Shown here piece by piece: positions 1-5,919 of a stretch of 6,065 nt of DNA. The translations under genes and the position numbers were made by a program. The stretch's first letter is position 1, and each line of letters begins with the position of its first letter. Source of the DNA: Robiginitomaculum sp. Lineage in GTDB: Bacteria; Pseudomonadota; Alphaproteobacteria; Caulobacterales; Maricaulaceae. The notes beneath the pieces are model-generated. The model was given only the letters and a program-made list of their open reading frames with translations, ran no database searches and was not told the origin of the DNA. The stretch is taken from NCBI GenBank assembly GCA_026982235.1, contig JALSHM010000032.1:1-6065 (forward strand), read 5' to 3'.

Positions 1-575
1 TTATAAAACGAGGCAAACTCCATACCGATGGCCCCAGAACCGACCACCAGGAGTCTCTTTGGCATGGTGTCTGGTATCATGGCCTCCTTGGCTGTCCAGA
101 TATATTTCCCGTCTGGCTCCATCCCGGCAGCGGGCACTGTGCGTGCGCGTGCGCCCGTGGCCAAAATTACATGCTTCGCCCTATAGATTTTGTCACCGAC
201 CACAACCTTGGGCGCAGGCGTGCCTTTTTCCAGCTTGGCAAATCCGTCGATTACAGTGATTTTGTTCTTCTTCATCAGAAATTTCACGCCGCCCGAAAGC
301 TGGCCCGCGATTGCGCGTGAGCGTTTGACGATAGCTGGCAAATCAAACCCTGCTTGTGCGGAAAGCCCATATTCCGACGCATGTTGCATATTAGTATAAA
401 CTTCGGCGGAGCGTAACAAAGCTTTGGTTGGGATACAGCCCCAATTCAGGCACACACCGCCAATTTCAGATTTCTCAACTATGGCCGTCTTAAACCCTAA
501 TTGTGCCGCCCGAATGGCCGTAACATACCCGCCCGGCCCAGACCCAATTATGATGACATCGAAATTTGTTGACAT
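1..575 (-). CDS. lpdA: Dihydrolipoyl dehydrogenase (E3), N-terminal part, cut by left window edge
   Basis: This is the flavoprotein E3 of the 2-oxoacid dehydrogenase complexes (pyruvate, 2-oxoglutarate), which reoxidises dihydrolipoamide with NAD+ in the cytoplasm. I translated 191 residues with no frameshift, about 40% of the usual 465-470. Visible in order: the FAD-binding Rossmann motif GSGPGG at residues 11-16; the redox-active disulfide GGVCLNWGCIPTKALL with C42 and C47; the ATGAR motif at 139-143; and the second, NAD-binding glycine motif GSGAIG at 179-184. The reading frame is still open at the edge. The WGC spacing is typical of E3 rather than glutathione or mercuric reductase. I chose the ATG at 575 (MSTNFDV) because a GAG lies 7 nt upstream. 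An in-frame ATG at 581 (MTMSTNF) is equally possible, and neither has a strong ribosome site. The upstream neighbour is the 225-aa membrane protein, not another subunit of the complex, so this copy is not in a visible pdh/suc operon. Family call is firm; which complex it serves cannot be told. Confidence 0.95.
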   Translation of the reverse strand, partial: MSTNFDVIIIGSGPGGYVTAIRAAQLGFKTAIVEKSEIGGVCLNWGCIPTKALLRSAEVYTNMQHASEYGLSAQAGFDLPAIVKRSRAIAGQLSGGVKFLMKKNKITVIDGFAKLEKGTPAPKVVVGDKIYRAKHVILATGARARTVPAAGMEPDGKYIWTAKEAMIPDTMPKRLLVVGSGAIGMEFASFY

Positions 576-649
576 GGTCATGCTCGCATTTGAATGAGCA
601 ATTTATGTACAGGAGATTGGGCCCAGCACAAACCAAAAAATAGTAATAT

Positions 650-1327
650 TTATGGCCTAACGAAGCCTGGCGGCAATTTTTCCGGAATTATCAATGCCTC
701 GATAACCTGCAAGCGCATCACATCGCGCAAAGTGCCTATTTCTACGGCGTCTATAACCTCAAAGGCCTCATCAGCCCGCCCTTCCAGTGCCAAACCAATG
801 GCAATTTGGCTACGAGCCGTATCCCGAAGTTCTGTCTGGTCAATTTCCAGCATGGCCGCGTCGGCAAATTTAAACTGGCGCTGGCTAACCGAAAAATTGA
901 CAATGTCGAGATAAGCTTGGTCTTTTATCTCGACAGTAGAAATTTTCTCTGCTTGTTGCATCAATAAAGGCATTATTTTGGCTAAGTCAAAATTTGTCGC
1001 AGGTTCAGGTGTTGGCTCTGGCTTTGGATCTGGCTTTAGCTTTGGCGCCTCATGTTCAACAGGCATAGGCTCGGATTGCTGCGTAACTTTATTCTCTATA
1101 GTCTTAGCCTCCACAGTCTCAACTGTCGTAGGAGCAGATGTTTTGGCATTTCTTTGGGGCGTATTTTGCTGTGGTGCCCGCAATTCCACTTCTTGCCCAG
1201 AAGCAGAATCAGACGCGCTATTCGCTCCATTGCTTGTTCCATAATACACAACACCCCCGGCAAAGCCGATAGTGATTAACATGGCAAGAGCAGATTTAAC
1301 AAACATAGCAGTACCCATAAACTTCAT
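650..1327 (-). CDS. Membrane-anchored protein with Pro-rich linker and 33-residue helical repeats, function unknown
   Basis: I do not recognise this 225-aa protein as a named family. Residues about 9-28 form one hydrophobic segment with a Lys just before it and no clear signal-peptidase site, which suggests an N-in anchor with the rest in the periplasm. Residues 31-110 are low-complexity (Ser/Ala/Gln/Thr, then Pro-rich) and end in alternating X-Pro at 98-109 (KPDPKPEPTPEP), a probable extended spacer. Residues 113-217 are predicted helical, with LRD-type triplets at 134, 167 and 200, an exact 33-residue period resembling TPR-like solenoids. This suggests a protein-binding role, by inference only. 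An AGG lies 5 nt before the ATG at 1327. However, the best promoter would place the transcript start only 2-4 nt upstream of that ATG, so Met4 (1318) or Met8 (1306) may be the real start. The next gene downstream is lpdA, about 70 bp away; co-transcription is possible. Confidence 0.8.
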   Translation of the reverse strand: MKFMGTAMFVKSALAMLITIGFAGGVVYYGTSNGANSASDSASGQEVELRAPQQNTPQRNAKTSAPTTVETVEAKTIENKVTQQSEPMPVEHEAPKLKPDPKPEPTPEPATNFDLAKIMPLLMQQAEKISTVEIKDQAYLDIVNFSVSQRQFKFADAAMLEIDQTELRDTARSQIAIGLALEGRADEAFEVIDAVEIGTLRDVMRLQVIEALIIPEKLPPGFVRP

Positions 1328-1336
1328 ATAAGCCTA

Positions 1337-1364
1337 ATTATAGAATAAGGCAAATTCGTGGCAA
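1337..1364 (-). promoter_or_regulatory. Candidate sigma70-type promoter for the 225-aa membrane protein gene
   Basis: Reading the minus strand, TTGCCA (1364-1359, 5 of 6 to the -35 consensus) is followed after 16 nt by a perfect TATAAT (1342-1337). This is the best promoter match in the window and lies in the 90-bp gap after the amidohydrolase pair. It implies the small gene is transcribed independently. Initiation about 7 nt downstream would fall near 1329-1331, almost on the annotated ATG at 1327. Confidence 0.55.
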
Positions 1365-1417
1365 GCTAAGACTGCCAAAGCGCACGCCCAACACTATAAC
1401 TTCGCCGGATACGGGAA

Positions 1418-2701
1418 TTAAGGCCTATACCCGTACATTTTATCGCCTTGTTTGGCCGGATTATATCTGTCGCGTAATTTGGTTTGGCGGCTTTCCATAG
1501 ATTGGGATTTGCCGCCTATGATAACTGCAACAACTTCGCTGGTCACTTCCAGTGGGTCACCGTTCCAAATGACCAGATTTGCGGCCTGCCCCGCTTGTAA
1601 TTGTCCCAACCCCGGATAACCATACATAGTGGCCGGGGTTAGTGTGATGGCCTTAAACGCTTGTTCCCAACTCAGCCCTGCTGCAACGGCATTGCCAGCA
1701 TGTTGTGGTGTTAAGCGGAGATTATGAGAGGTTCCACCTGTGGCAGAGCGGCTAATTATCGCAGTTTTCACACCCGCATCCATAAGCAGTTTCACATTGT
1801 CTAGTCGCGCCGCCATGCGATCAAAGTTATTAGGCAGGTTTTCCAGTGGGTCGACCATGACACCAATATCAGCTTTAGCCAATTGCCCAGCCACCATCCA
1901 GCCCTCTGCCGCCCCAACAATGAGTATATTCAGTCTTGGATAGGCTTTTTTAAGGTCAATAATATTGAGCATATCCACGGCCTGATCGGCGGCAATCAAC
2001 AAAGGACGGCTGCCATTAAGTACGGAACGCAAGGCTTTAGCATCAGCCCGGGCTAGAGCATCACCATCGCGGGGGGATTTAAACCGTGTAGGCGCAAGCG
2101 TAGCATCCGACAAGGCATCACGTAAAAATGCCATGGCCGCCCCTTTACTACCGCCCGTTTTGTTAGAGCCACCACTATAATCTATATAAACGAAGGCATT
2201 TTTGTTCAGGGCGGAATCGAAGCTACCGCTGGTCGTGACAATCATGCCCTGCCCGCCAAATATATCACTGCGGGAGTCTGGTACAACAGCAGCAAAAATA
2301 ACACCGCCAATACGCGTTTCCGCAACAGAGGTGGCCTTGGGATTGAAGCTATCAGCGGCACGGATGCGTACAGTGGCCTCCTTGTTTGCTGCATTTATAT
2401 TATTGGAACCATGTTCACCGTTGACTTCGACCAGCCCCAATGTGGTATAGGGGGCAAATATACCAGGCGTTACCCACAGGGTTTTCCCCTCAATGACTTT
2501 GTCACCACTTACGGTACGGTCTTGATTTATAGATGTAATCCTGCCGTTTTCTATAACTAAAACCCCACCTTTGACCTGCCCAGCACTCGTATTGGTAACA
2601 ATGTTTTTGCTTTTAACGACCAATGATTGTGCAAATGCATTTGTGGTGGAAACCAGTACAAGGGCAGTTGAAACAGCGAGAGTTTTCAATAAGTTTTTCA
2701 T
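1418..2701 (-). CDS. Exported amidohydrolase-superfamily protein lacking the metal-binding residues (probable pseudoenzyme)
   Basis: This 427-aa protein has a classical signal peptide, with a probable cut after residue 24 (NAFA|Q), so it is periplasmic or beyond. The fold is recognisable as an amidohydrolase: an N-terminal beta-sandwich strand (GGVLVIENGRITSI, 45-58), VTPG at 77-80, FGGQG at 148-152, and a C-terminal GQAANLVIWNGDPLE stretch (371-385). The catalytic parts are missing. Aligned by eye with its neighbour, the HxH pair becomes Y85 and T87 (PGIFAPYTTLG), the later histidines become A237 and G263, and the catalytic Asp becomes S319. The late ADV of the neighbour is ANL here. A true hydrolase of the metal-dependent kind is therefore unlikely; a partner, substrate-binding or regulatory subunit of the upstream enzyme fits better. 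The start is supported by GGAG (2712-2709) 7 nt upstream, inside the last codons of the preceding gene, with only 2 bp between stop and ATG, which implies translational coupling. The frame is intact and long, so it is not a decayed pseudogene. Confidence 0.9.
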   Translation of the reverse strand: MKNLLKTLAVSTALVLVSTTNAFAQSLVVKSKNIVTNTSAGQVKGGVLVIENGRITSINQDRTVSGDKVIEGKTLWVTPGIFAPYTTLGLVEVNGEHGSNNINAANKEATVRIRAADSFNPKATSVAETRIGGVIFAAVVPDSRSDIFGGQGMIVTTSGSFDSALNKNAFVYIDYSGGSNKTGGSKGAAMAFLRDALSDATLAPTRFKSPRDGDALARADAKALRSVLNGSRPLLIAADQAVDMLNIIDLKKAYPRLNILIVGAAEGWMVAGQLAKADIGVMVDPLENLPNNFDRMAARLDNVKLLMDAGVKTAIISRSATGGTSHNLRLTPQHAGNAVAAGLSWEQAFKAITLTPATMYGYPGLGQLQAGQAANLVIWNGDPLEVTSEVVAVIIGGKSQSMESRQTKLRDRYNPAKQGDKMYGYRP

Positions 2702-2703
2702 GT

Positions 2704-4089
2704 TTATTCTCCCGTCCCTATTGCTGAACCAACTTGGCCAAGTTTAAAATCACTTATTGGTTTCAAACCCTTTGCTTTGTCAAACATCAGAACCCCGTCT
2801 AAATACACTTTTTCCACCTTGGTATAGGTCGAGAACGGGTCACCACTCCAAATGACCACATCTGCCCGCTTACCGACTTCTAAGGACCCGGTTGTATCAT
2901 CAATACCAATCGCTTTGGCAGGGTTGCTCGAAATCCATTTCCAGGCATCGGCTTTGCTAATCTTTAGCCCTGCCCGATTGCCATGCGCCCAAGCCTTGGC
3001 AATTTCTTGATTAAGCCTTTGAATACCTGCCGCATCGTCTGAATGAATAAGCGCACAAGCCCCACCTGCATGAACAAAAGGAATATTCTCGCGTATACCG
3101 TCATAACTTTCCATTTTAAAGCCCCACCAATCCGACCACATAGCAGCACAAGCGTCGGCGTCTTTTAGCAGGTCAGGAATTTTATAAGCTTCAACTGCAT
3201 GGTGGAAACTACTGATTTTATAGCCAAATTCTTTCGCCATATCGAGAACTTGCGCCATTTCATCGGCACGGTAACAGTGCATTTGCACCAGAATATCACC
3301 ACTTAAGACGCCAGCAAGAGTTTCCAATTGCAAATTACGCTTACCCTCGGTGATTTCCCCTTTATCCAGCTTATCTTTATAGTCTTGGGCTTTAATCCAA
3401 TTCTTGCGGTAATGGGCAAAATTCCCCATGCGCGATGCCGGGCCGCCTCTTTTGCCGTAGACACGCTTTGGGTTCTCCCCACAGGCCATTTTCAACGTAT
3501 AGGGCGCATCTGGAAATTTCATGCCTTGAACAGTACGCGACGGGATATTGCGCAGGGTAATCCCCCGCCCTCCGAATAAATTAGCGGAACCGGGCAATAT
3601 GAGCAAAGTCGTCACCCCGCCCGCCAAGGCTTCGGCAAAGCCAGGGTCTTGCGGCCAAATGCCGTGTTCGGCATAGACTTCGGCGGTAATGGGACTGGTA
3701 GCGTCATTACCGTCCGAATGGGCTGCTACACGCGGCGCAGCATAAACGCCCAGATGGGAATGCACATCAATGACACCCGGCGTTACCCATGTGCCTTTGG
3801 CATCTATGACCTTTGTACCTGCGGGCAATTTCGCCTTGAAATCACCAATTTGGCTTATTTTACCGTCCTCAATCAACAAACTACCATTTTTATACTCACC
3901 GCCAATACCGTCTAGAATATGGGCATTGGTGATATAAATAGTGCCACTTTCTCGCGGTGTATAAGTAGAAGGAAAAGCTGCTATAGTTTCCGCAACATCT
4001 TGTTTTTTGTTTAGATGGAGAAATGAAAGCCCAAACAAAGCTAAAGCTGAGGCGGCAATAATTGAATATGCAGTGGTTGTTTTTATCAT
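2704..4089 (-). CDS. Exported metal-dependent amidohydrolase with intact active-site residues
   Basis: This 461-aa protein is an amidohydrolase-superfamily enzyme, a TIM-barrel metal hydrolase related to the imidazolonepropionase/prolidase-like group; the substrate is unknown. Residues about 7-24 form a hydrophobic segment without an obvious cleavage site, so it may be a membrane anchor or an atypical signal. Next come the beta-sandwich strand NGSLLIEDGKISQIG (68-82) and VTPGVIDVHSHLG with metal ligands H110 and H112. Further on are FGGRG (172-176), LKMACGENPKRVYG with K200 as a possible bridging lysine, H271 (VQMHCYRADEM), H297 (FHHAVEAYK), and HSDD with catalytic D351. The C-terminal part closes with NPAKAIGID and GSLEVGKRADVVIWSGDPF. 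It is the first gene of a two-gene unit with the 427-aa partner. Upstream of the ATG the ribosome site is weak (GGGA 11 nt away), so the exact start is less certain than the family. Divergent from the lipoprotein amidase gene. Confidence 0.92.
   Translation of the reverse strand: MIKTTTAYSIIAASALALFGLSFLHLNKKQDVAETIAAFPSTYTPRESGTIYITNAHILDGIGGEYKNGSLLIEDGKISQIGDFKAKLPAGTKVIDAKGTWVTPGVIDVHSHLGVYAAPRVAAHSDGNDATSPITAEVYAEHGIWPQDPGFAEALAGGVTTLLILPGSANLFGGRGITLRNIPSRTVQGMKFPDAPYTLKMACGENPKRVYGKRGGPASRMGNFAHYRKNWIKAQDYKDKLDKGEITEGKRNLQLETLAGVLSGDILVQMHCYRADEMAQVLDMAKEFGYKISSFHHAVEAYKIPDLLKDADACAAMWSDWWGFKMESYDGIRENIPFVHAGGACALIHSDDAAGIQRLNQEIAKAWAHGNRAGLKISKADAWKWISSNPAKAIGIDDTTGSLEVGKRADVVIWSGDPFSTYTKVEKVYLDGVLMFDKAKGLKPISDFKLGQVGSAIGTGE
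2709..2713 (-). promoter_or_regulatory. Ribosome binding site of the 427-aa protein, inside the upstream gene
   Basis: GGGAG on the minus strand sits 7 nt before the ATG at 2701 and is part of codons 459-460 of the 461-aa amidohydrolase. Upstream stop TAA, two bases, then ATG. The arrangement suggests coupled translation of the two proteins in similar amounts. Confidence 0.65.
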
Positions 4090-4104
4090 GTCTAGAATAT
4101 TCCC

Positions 4105-4116
4105 GTATATTTATAC
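4105..4116. promoter_or_regulatory. Palindrome GTATA-TT-TATAC overlapping a candidate minus-strand -10 box
   Basis: Two perfect 5-bp half-sites flank a 2-bp centre, 16-27 bp upstream of the 461-aa amidohydrolase start and within the divergent control region. On the minus strand TATAAA (4115-4110) could serve as a -10 box for the amidohydrolase pair, but no good -35 lies at the right distance. The palindrome could be an operator or merely an AT-rich promoter element. Confidence 0.3.
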
Positions 4117-4165
4117 TATGCGCAATGTAATCGCGGCTCTTAGGGAATTGCAAGGATAATCAGGC

Positions 4166-4194
4166 TTGTCACCTCAGTTTTCAGTGGATAGGGT
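4166..4194 (+). promoter_or_regulatory. Candidate promoter for the lipoprotein amidase gene
   Basis: TTGTCA (4166-4171, 5 of 6 to the -35 consensus) is followed after 17 bp by TAGGGT (4189-4194), which keeps the three most conserved -10 positions (TAnnnT). Initiation near 4201 would give a leader of about 40 nt containing the strong ribosome site at 4230-4234. The -10 is weak, so activation by a regulator is possible. Confidence 0.35.
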
Positions 4195-4229
4195 CTGGCC
4201 AAGTTACTCATAATCATCATCAGGTGTAT

Positions 4230-4234
4230 AGGAG
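4230..4234 (+). promoter_or_regulatory. Strong ribosome binding site of the lipoprotein amidase
   Basis: AGGAG lies 5 nt before the ATG at 4240. It fixes the start that yields the complete lipoprotein signal peptide. Confidence 0.7.
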
Positions 4235-4239
4235 AATAT

Positions 4240-5772
4240 ATGCGGTATTTATTGGCTAGTGTAGCGGGTTTGGCTTTGTTGGGGGCTTGTGGGCAAAAAC
4301 CAGAGCCAGTAGGCATGGAATATGCCCGAAACCGGGTTATCGAAGCCACAATCAGGGATACCCAAGACGATATTCGCCAAGGCTTACAATCCTGCCAAAA
4401 TGTGGTCAATGCTTATATTGAACGTGTTGAGGCCTATGATGGTAAAATCAATGCCATCACCTATAAAAACTACGATGCGGCGCGTAGACAAGCTGGCCTA
4501 GCGGATGCCGCACTTGCCGATGGACGCACCCTCCCCCCATTATTTTGTGTTCCCATGCTGGTCAAAGACAATATGGACGTTAAAGGCTTTCCAACCACGG
4601 CGGGCTCTAAAATGCTGATGGATAACATGCCGCCTGACGATGCCAATATAATTGCCCGGCTCAAAGACCAAGGCGCCATTGTTTTGGCCAAGACCAATAT
4701 GGCAGAATGGGCATTTTCACCGCGTATGACCAAAAGCACCAGTTTAAGCACAGGGGCAGGCATCACCAAAAACGCCTATAATCTCGCCCATGTCCCCGCT
4801 GGATCGTCTGGTGGCACGGCATCAGGTGTGGCCGCCAGTTTTGCTCTGGTCGGACTGGGGACGGACACGGGTAATTCCGTACGCGGCCCGTCTTCACATT
4901 TATCTTTGGTCGGTATGCGCGCGACACATGGCAAATTGGACTTAGACGGCATTGTCCCGCTGGTCTTATCCGCAGATGTGGTCGGCCCTATGACCCGCAC
5001 AGTACAAGACAATGCGATTATGTATGCCGCCATGGGCGGTGAGAACTATGCGGACAAATTGGATAAAACCGCGCTCAAAGGCAAACGCTTGGCCATAGTC
5101 AAGGAACTTTCTACCGATATGGATGAAGACATTGCAGACCTGCTCGAAGTCGCCGTAAATGACCTAGAAGCCGCAGGCGCTACCGTGTTAAAATCTATAA
5201 ATATCAAAGACATAAAACAACATATTGACGCTTCGTGGGGCTGCAAATCTTTCCGCAAAGATGTGCATGAATATCTAACCCAGCCGGGTATGGACGCCAA
5301 AATCAGTGACCCATATGAAGCCTTCAAGGCAGGCGTTTACGCCCCCTACACCAAAGGCGCATGGGGGTATTTCGAAGCTGGTGCCATCGACATAGCCACC
5401 AAGAGCGACGGCACAGTATGCGGCGACCTCTCCAAAGACGTGATGCGCCAAAACATCAAGAAAGACATTTTGGCCGCTATGGAACGCGAAAATATTGACG
5501 CGCTCATATATCCAAGCTGGCGCTACCCTGCCGCACGGCTTGACCGCGCCGAGGCAGATTACAAAGGCGACAACTCCCAAACGCTCGCACCACCCACTGG
5601 CTTGCCCGCTATCACCGTACCCATGGGGTTTGCATCCGGTGACCTGCCCGCTGGCCTGCAATTGCTGGGGCGCCCAGACGCCGAAGGCACGCTATACGGA
5701 CTAGCCTACGCCTATGAACAAGCCACAAAACACCGCCGCCCCCCAAGCAACTTCCCTGCCTTGGGTCAATAA
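4240..5772 (+). CDS. Lipoprotein amidase of the amidase-signature (GatA-like) family
   Basis: This 510-aa protein belongs to the amidase-signature family, serine hydrolases that cleave amides with a Ser-cisSer-Lys triad. The N-terminus MRYLLASVAGLALLGAC is a lipoprotein signal with lipobox LGAC and lipidated C17. Gly at the next position gives no inner-membrane retention signal, so outer-membrane anchoring facing the periplasm is likely. Triad residues are visible: K109 (VPMLVKDN), S189 (AGSSGGTASG) and S213 (GTDTGNSVRGPSSH). The 24-residue spacing between the two serines is that of FAAH and other family members. The usual GGS before the nucleophile is GNS here, a variant I recall from a subfamily of bacterial and fungal amidases. 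The C-terminal part has IDALIYPSW (419-427) and TGLPAITVPMGF (453-464), normal for the family. It is not a cytoplasmic GatA subunit: it is exported and stands alone. Divergent from two exported amidohydrolases, which suggests a shared role in envelope amide or peptide breakdown. Substrate unknown. Confidence 0.93.
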   Translation: MRYLLASVAGLALLGACGQKPEPVGMEYARNRVIEATIRDTQDDIRQGLQSCQNVVNAYIERVEAYDGKINAITYKNYDAARRQAGLADAALADGRTLPPLFCVPMLVKDNMDVKGFPTTAGSKMLMDNMPPDDANIIARLKDQGAIVLAKTNMAEWAFSPRMTKSTSLSTGAGITKNAYNLAHVPAGSSGGTASGVAASFALVGLGTDTGNSVRGPSSHLSLVGMRATHGKLDLDGIVPLVLSADVVGPMTRTVQDNAIMYAAMGGENYADKLDKTALKGKRLAIVKELSTDMDEDIADLLEVAVNDLEAAGATVLKSINIKDIKQHIDASWGCKSFRKDVHEYLTQPGMDAKISDPYEAFKAGVYAPYTKGAWGYFEAGAIDIATKSDGTVCGDLSKDVMRQNIKKDILAAMERENIDALIYPSWRYPAARLDRAEADYKGDNSQTLAPPTGLPAITVPMGFASGDLPAGLQLLGRPDAEGTLYGLAYAYEQATKHRRPPSNFPALGQ

Positions 5773-5837
5773 CGGTAAATAGGGCGAATTATGGGCAAAT
5801 TCTTTGCAGTTTGTAATCAATAAACTATCGACGCGCC

Positions 5838-5858
5838 GCTTTTGTTTGTCTACAAAGC
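5838..5858 (+). terminator. Weak hairpin after the amidase gene, possible terminator
   Basis: GCTTTTGT pairs with ACAAAGC across the 6-nt loop TTGTCT: seven pairs with one bulged T. Only two GC pairs sit at the base, and the following ATTTGAAT is not a proper T-run, so efficiency as an intrinsic terminator is doubtful. It lies 66 bp after the amidase stop and just before the promoter candidate of the next gene. No better terminator was seen in the window. Confidence 0.25.
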
Positions 5859-5860
5859 AT

Positions 5861-5887
5861 TTGAATCAATGTGGCCTGCTGTATAGT
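5861..5887 (+). promoter_or_regulatory. Candidate promoter for the secreted protein at the right edge
   Basis: TATAGT (5882-5887, 5 of 6 to the -10 consensus) is preceded by TTGAAT (5861-5866, 4 of 6) at a short 15-bp spacing. Initiation near 5894 would give a leader of about 26 nt with GGGA 6 nt before the ATG at 5920. Confidence 0.35.
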
Positions 5888-5919
5888 GGTGTTCGCTTAT
5901 AAAATATTTGGGACTAAAT

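Noticed and set aside
59..399. Two plus-strand open frames of 66 and 69 codons
   Set aside because: They lie wholly antisense to lpdA, whose frame is unambiguous; no ribosome site and no recognisable domain.
586..595. The 10-mer GCATTTGAAT occurs here and again at 5857-5866, both in intergenic DNA
   Set aside because: One shared 10-mer of AT-rich sequence, no symmetry and different positions relative to the genes; not enough to call a regulatory repeat.
581..600. TGCTC/GAGCA inverted repeat with a 10-nt loop at the lpdA start
   Set aside because: Five base pairs with a long loop and no T-run; likely chance, though it does cover the translation start region.
1359..1378. TGGCA/TGCCA inverted repeat after the amidohydrolase pair, considered as a terminator
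   Set aside because: Five base pairs, 9-nt loop, no T-run downstream on the minus strand; it overlaps the -35 of the next gene instead.
1418..2701. Reading the 427-aa gene as a decayed pseudogene
   Set aside because: The frame is complete with signal peptide, ribosome site and intact fold motifs; loss is confined to the catalytic positions, so a pseudoenzyme is the better description.
3896..4153. Minus-strand 85-codon frame reaching upstream of the 461-aa amidohydrolase
   Set aside because: It overlaps the start of the amidohydrolase in another frame, has low-complexity Tyr/Ser/Arg content and no family resemblance.
5275..5661. 128-codon minus-strand frame inside the amidase gene
   Set aside because: A shadow of the amidase coding sequence; the amidase frame there is conserved family sequence.
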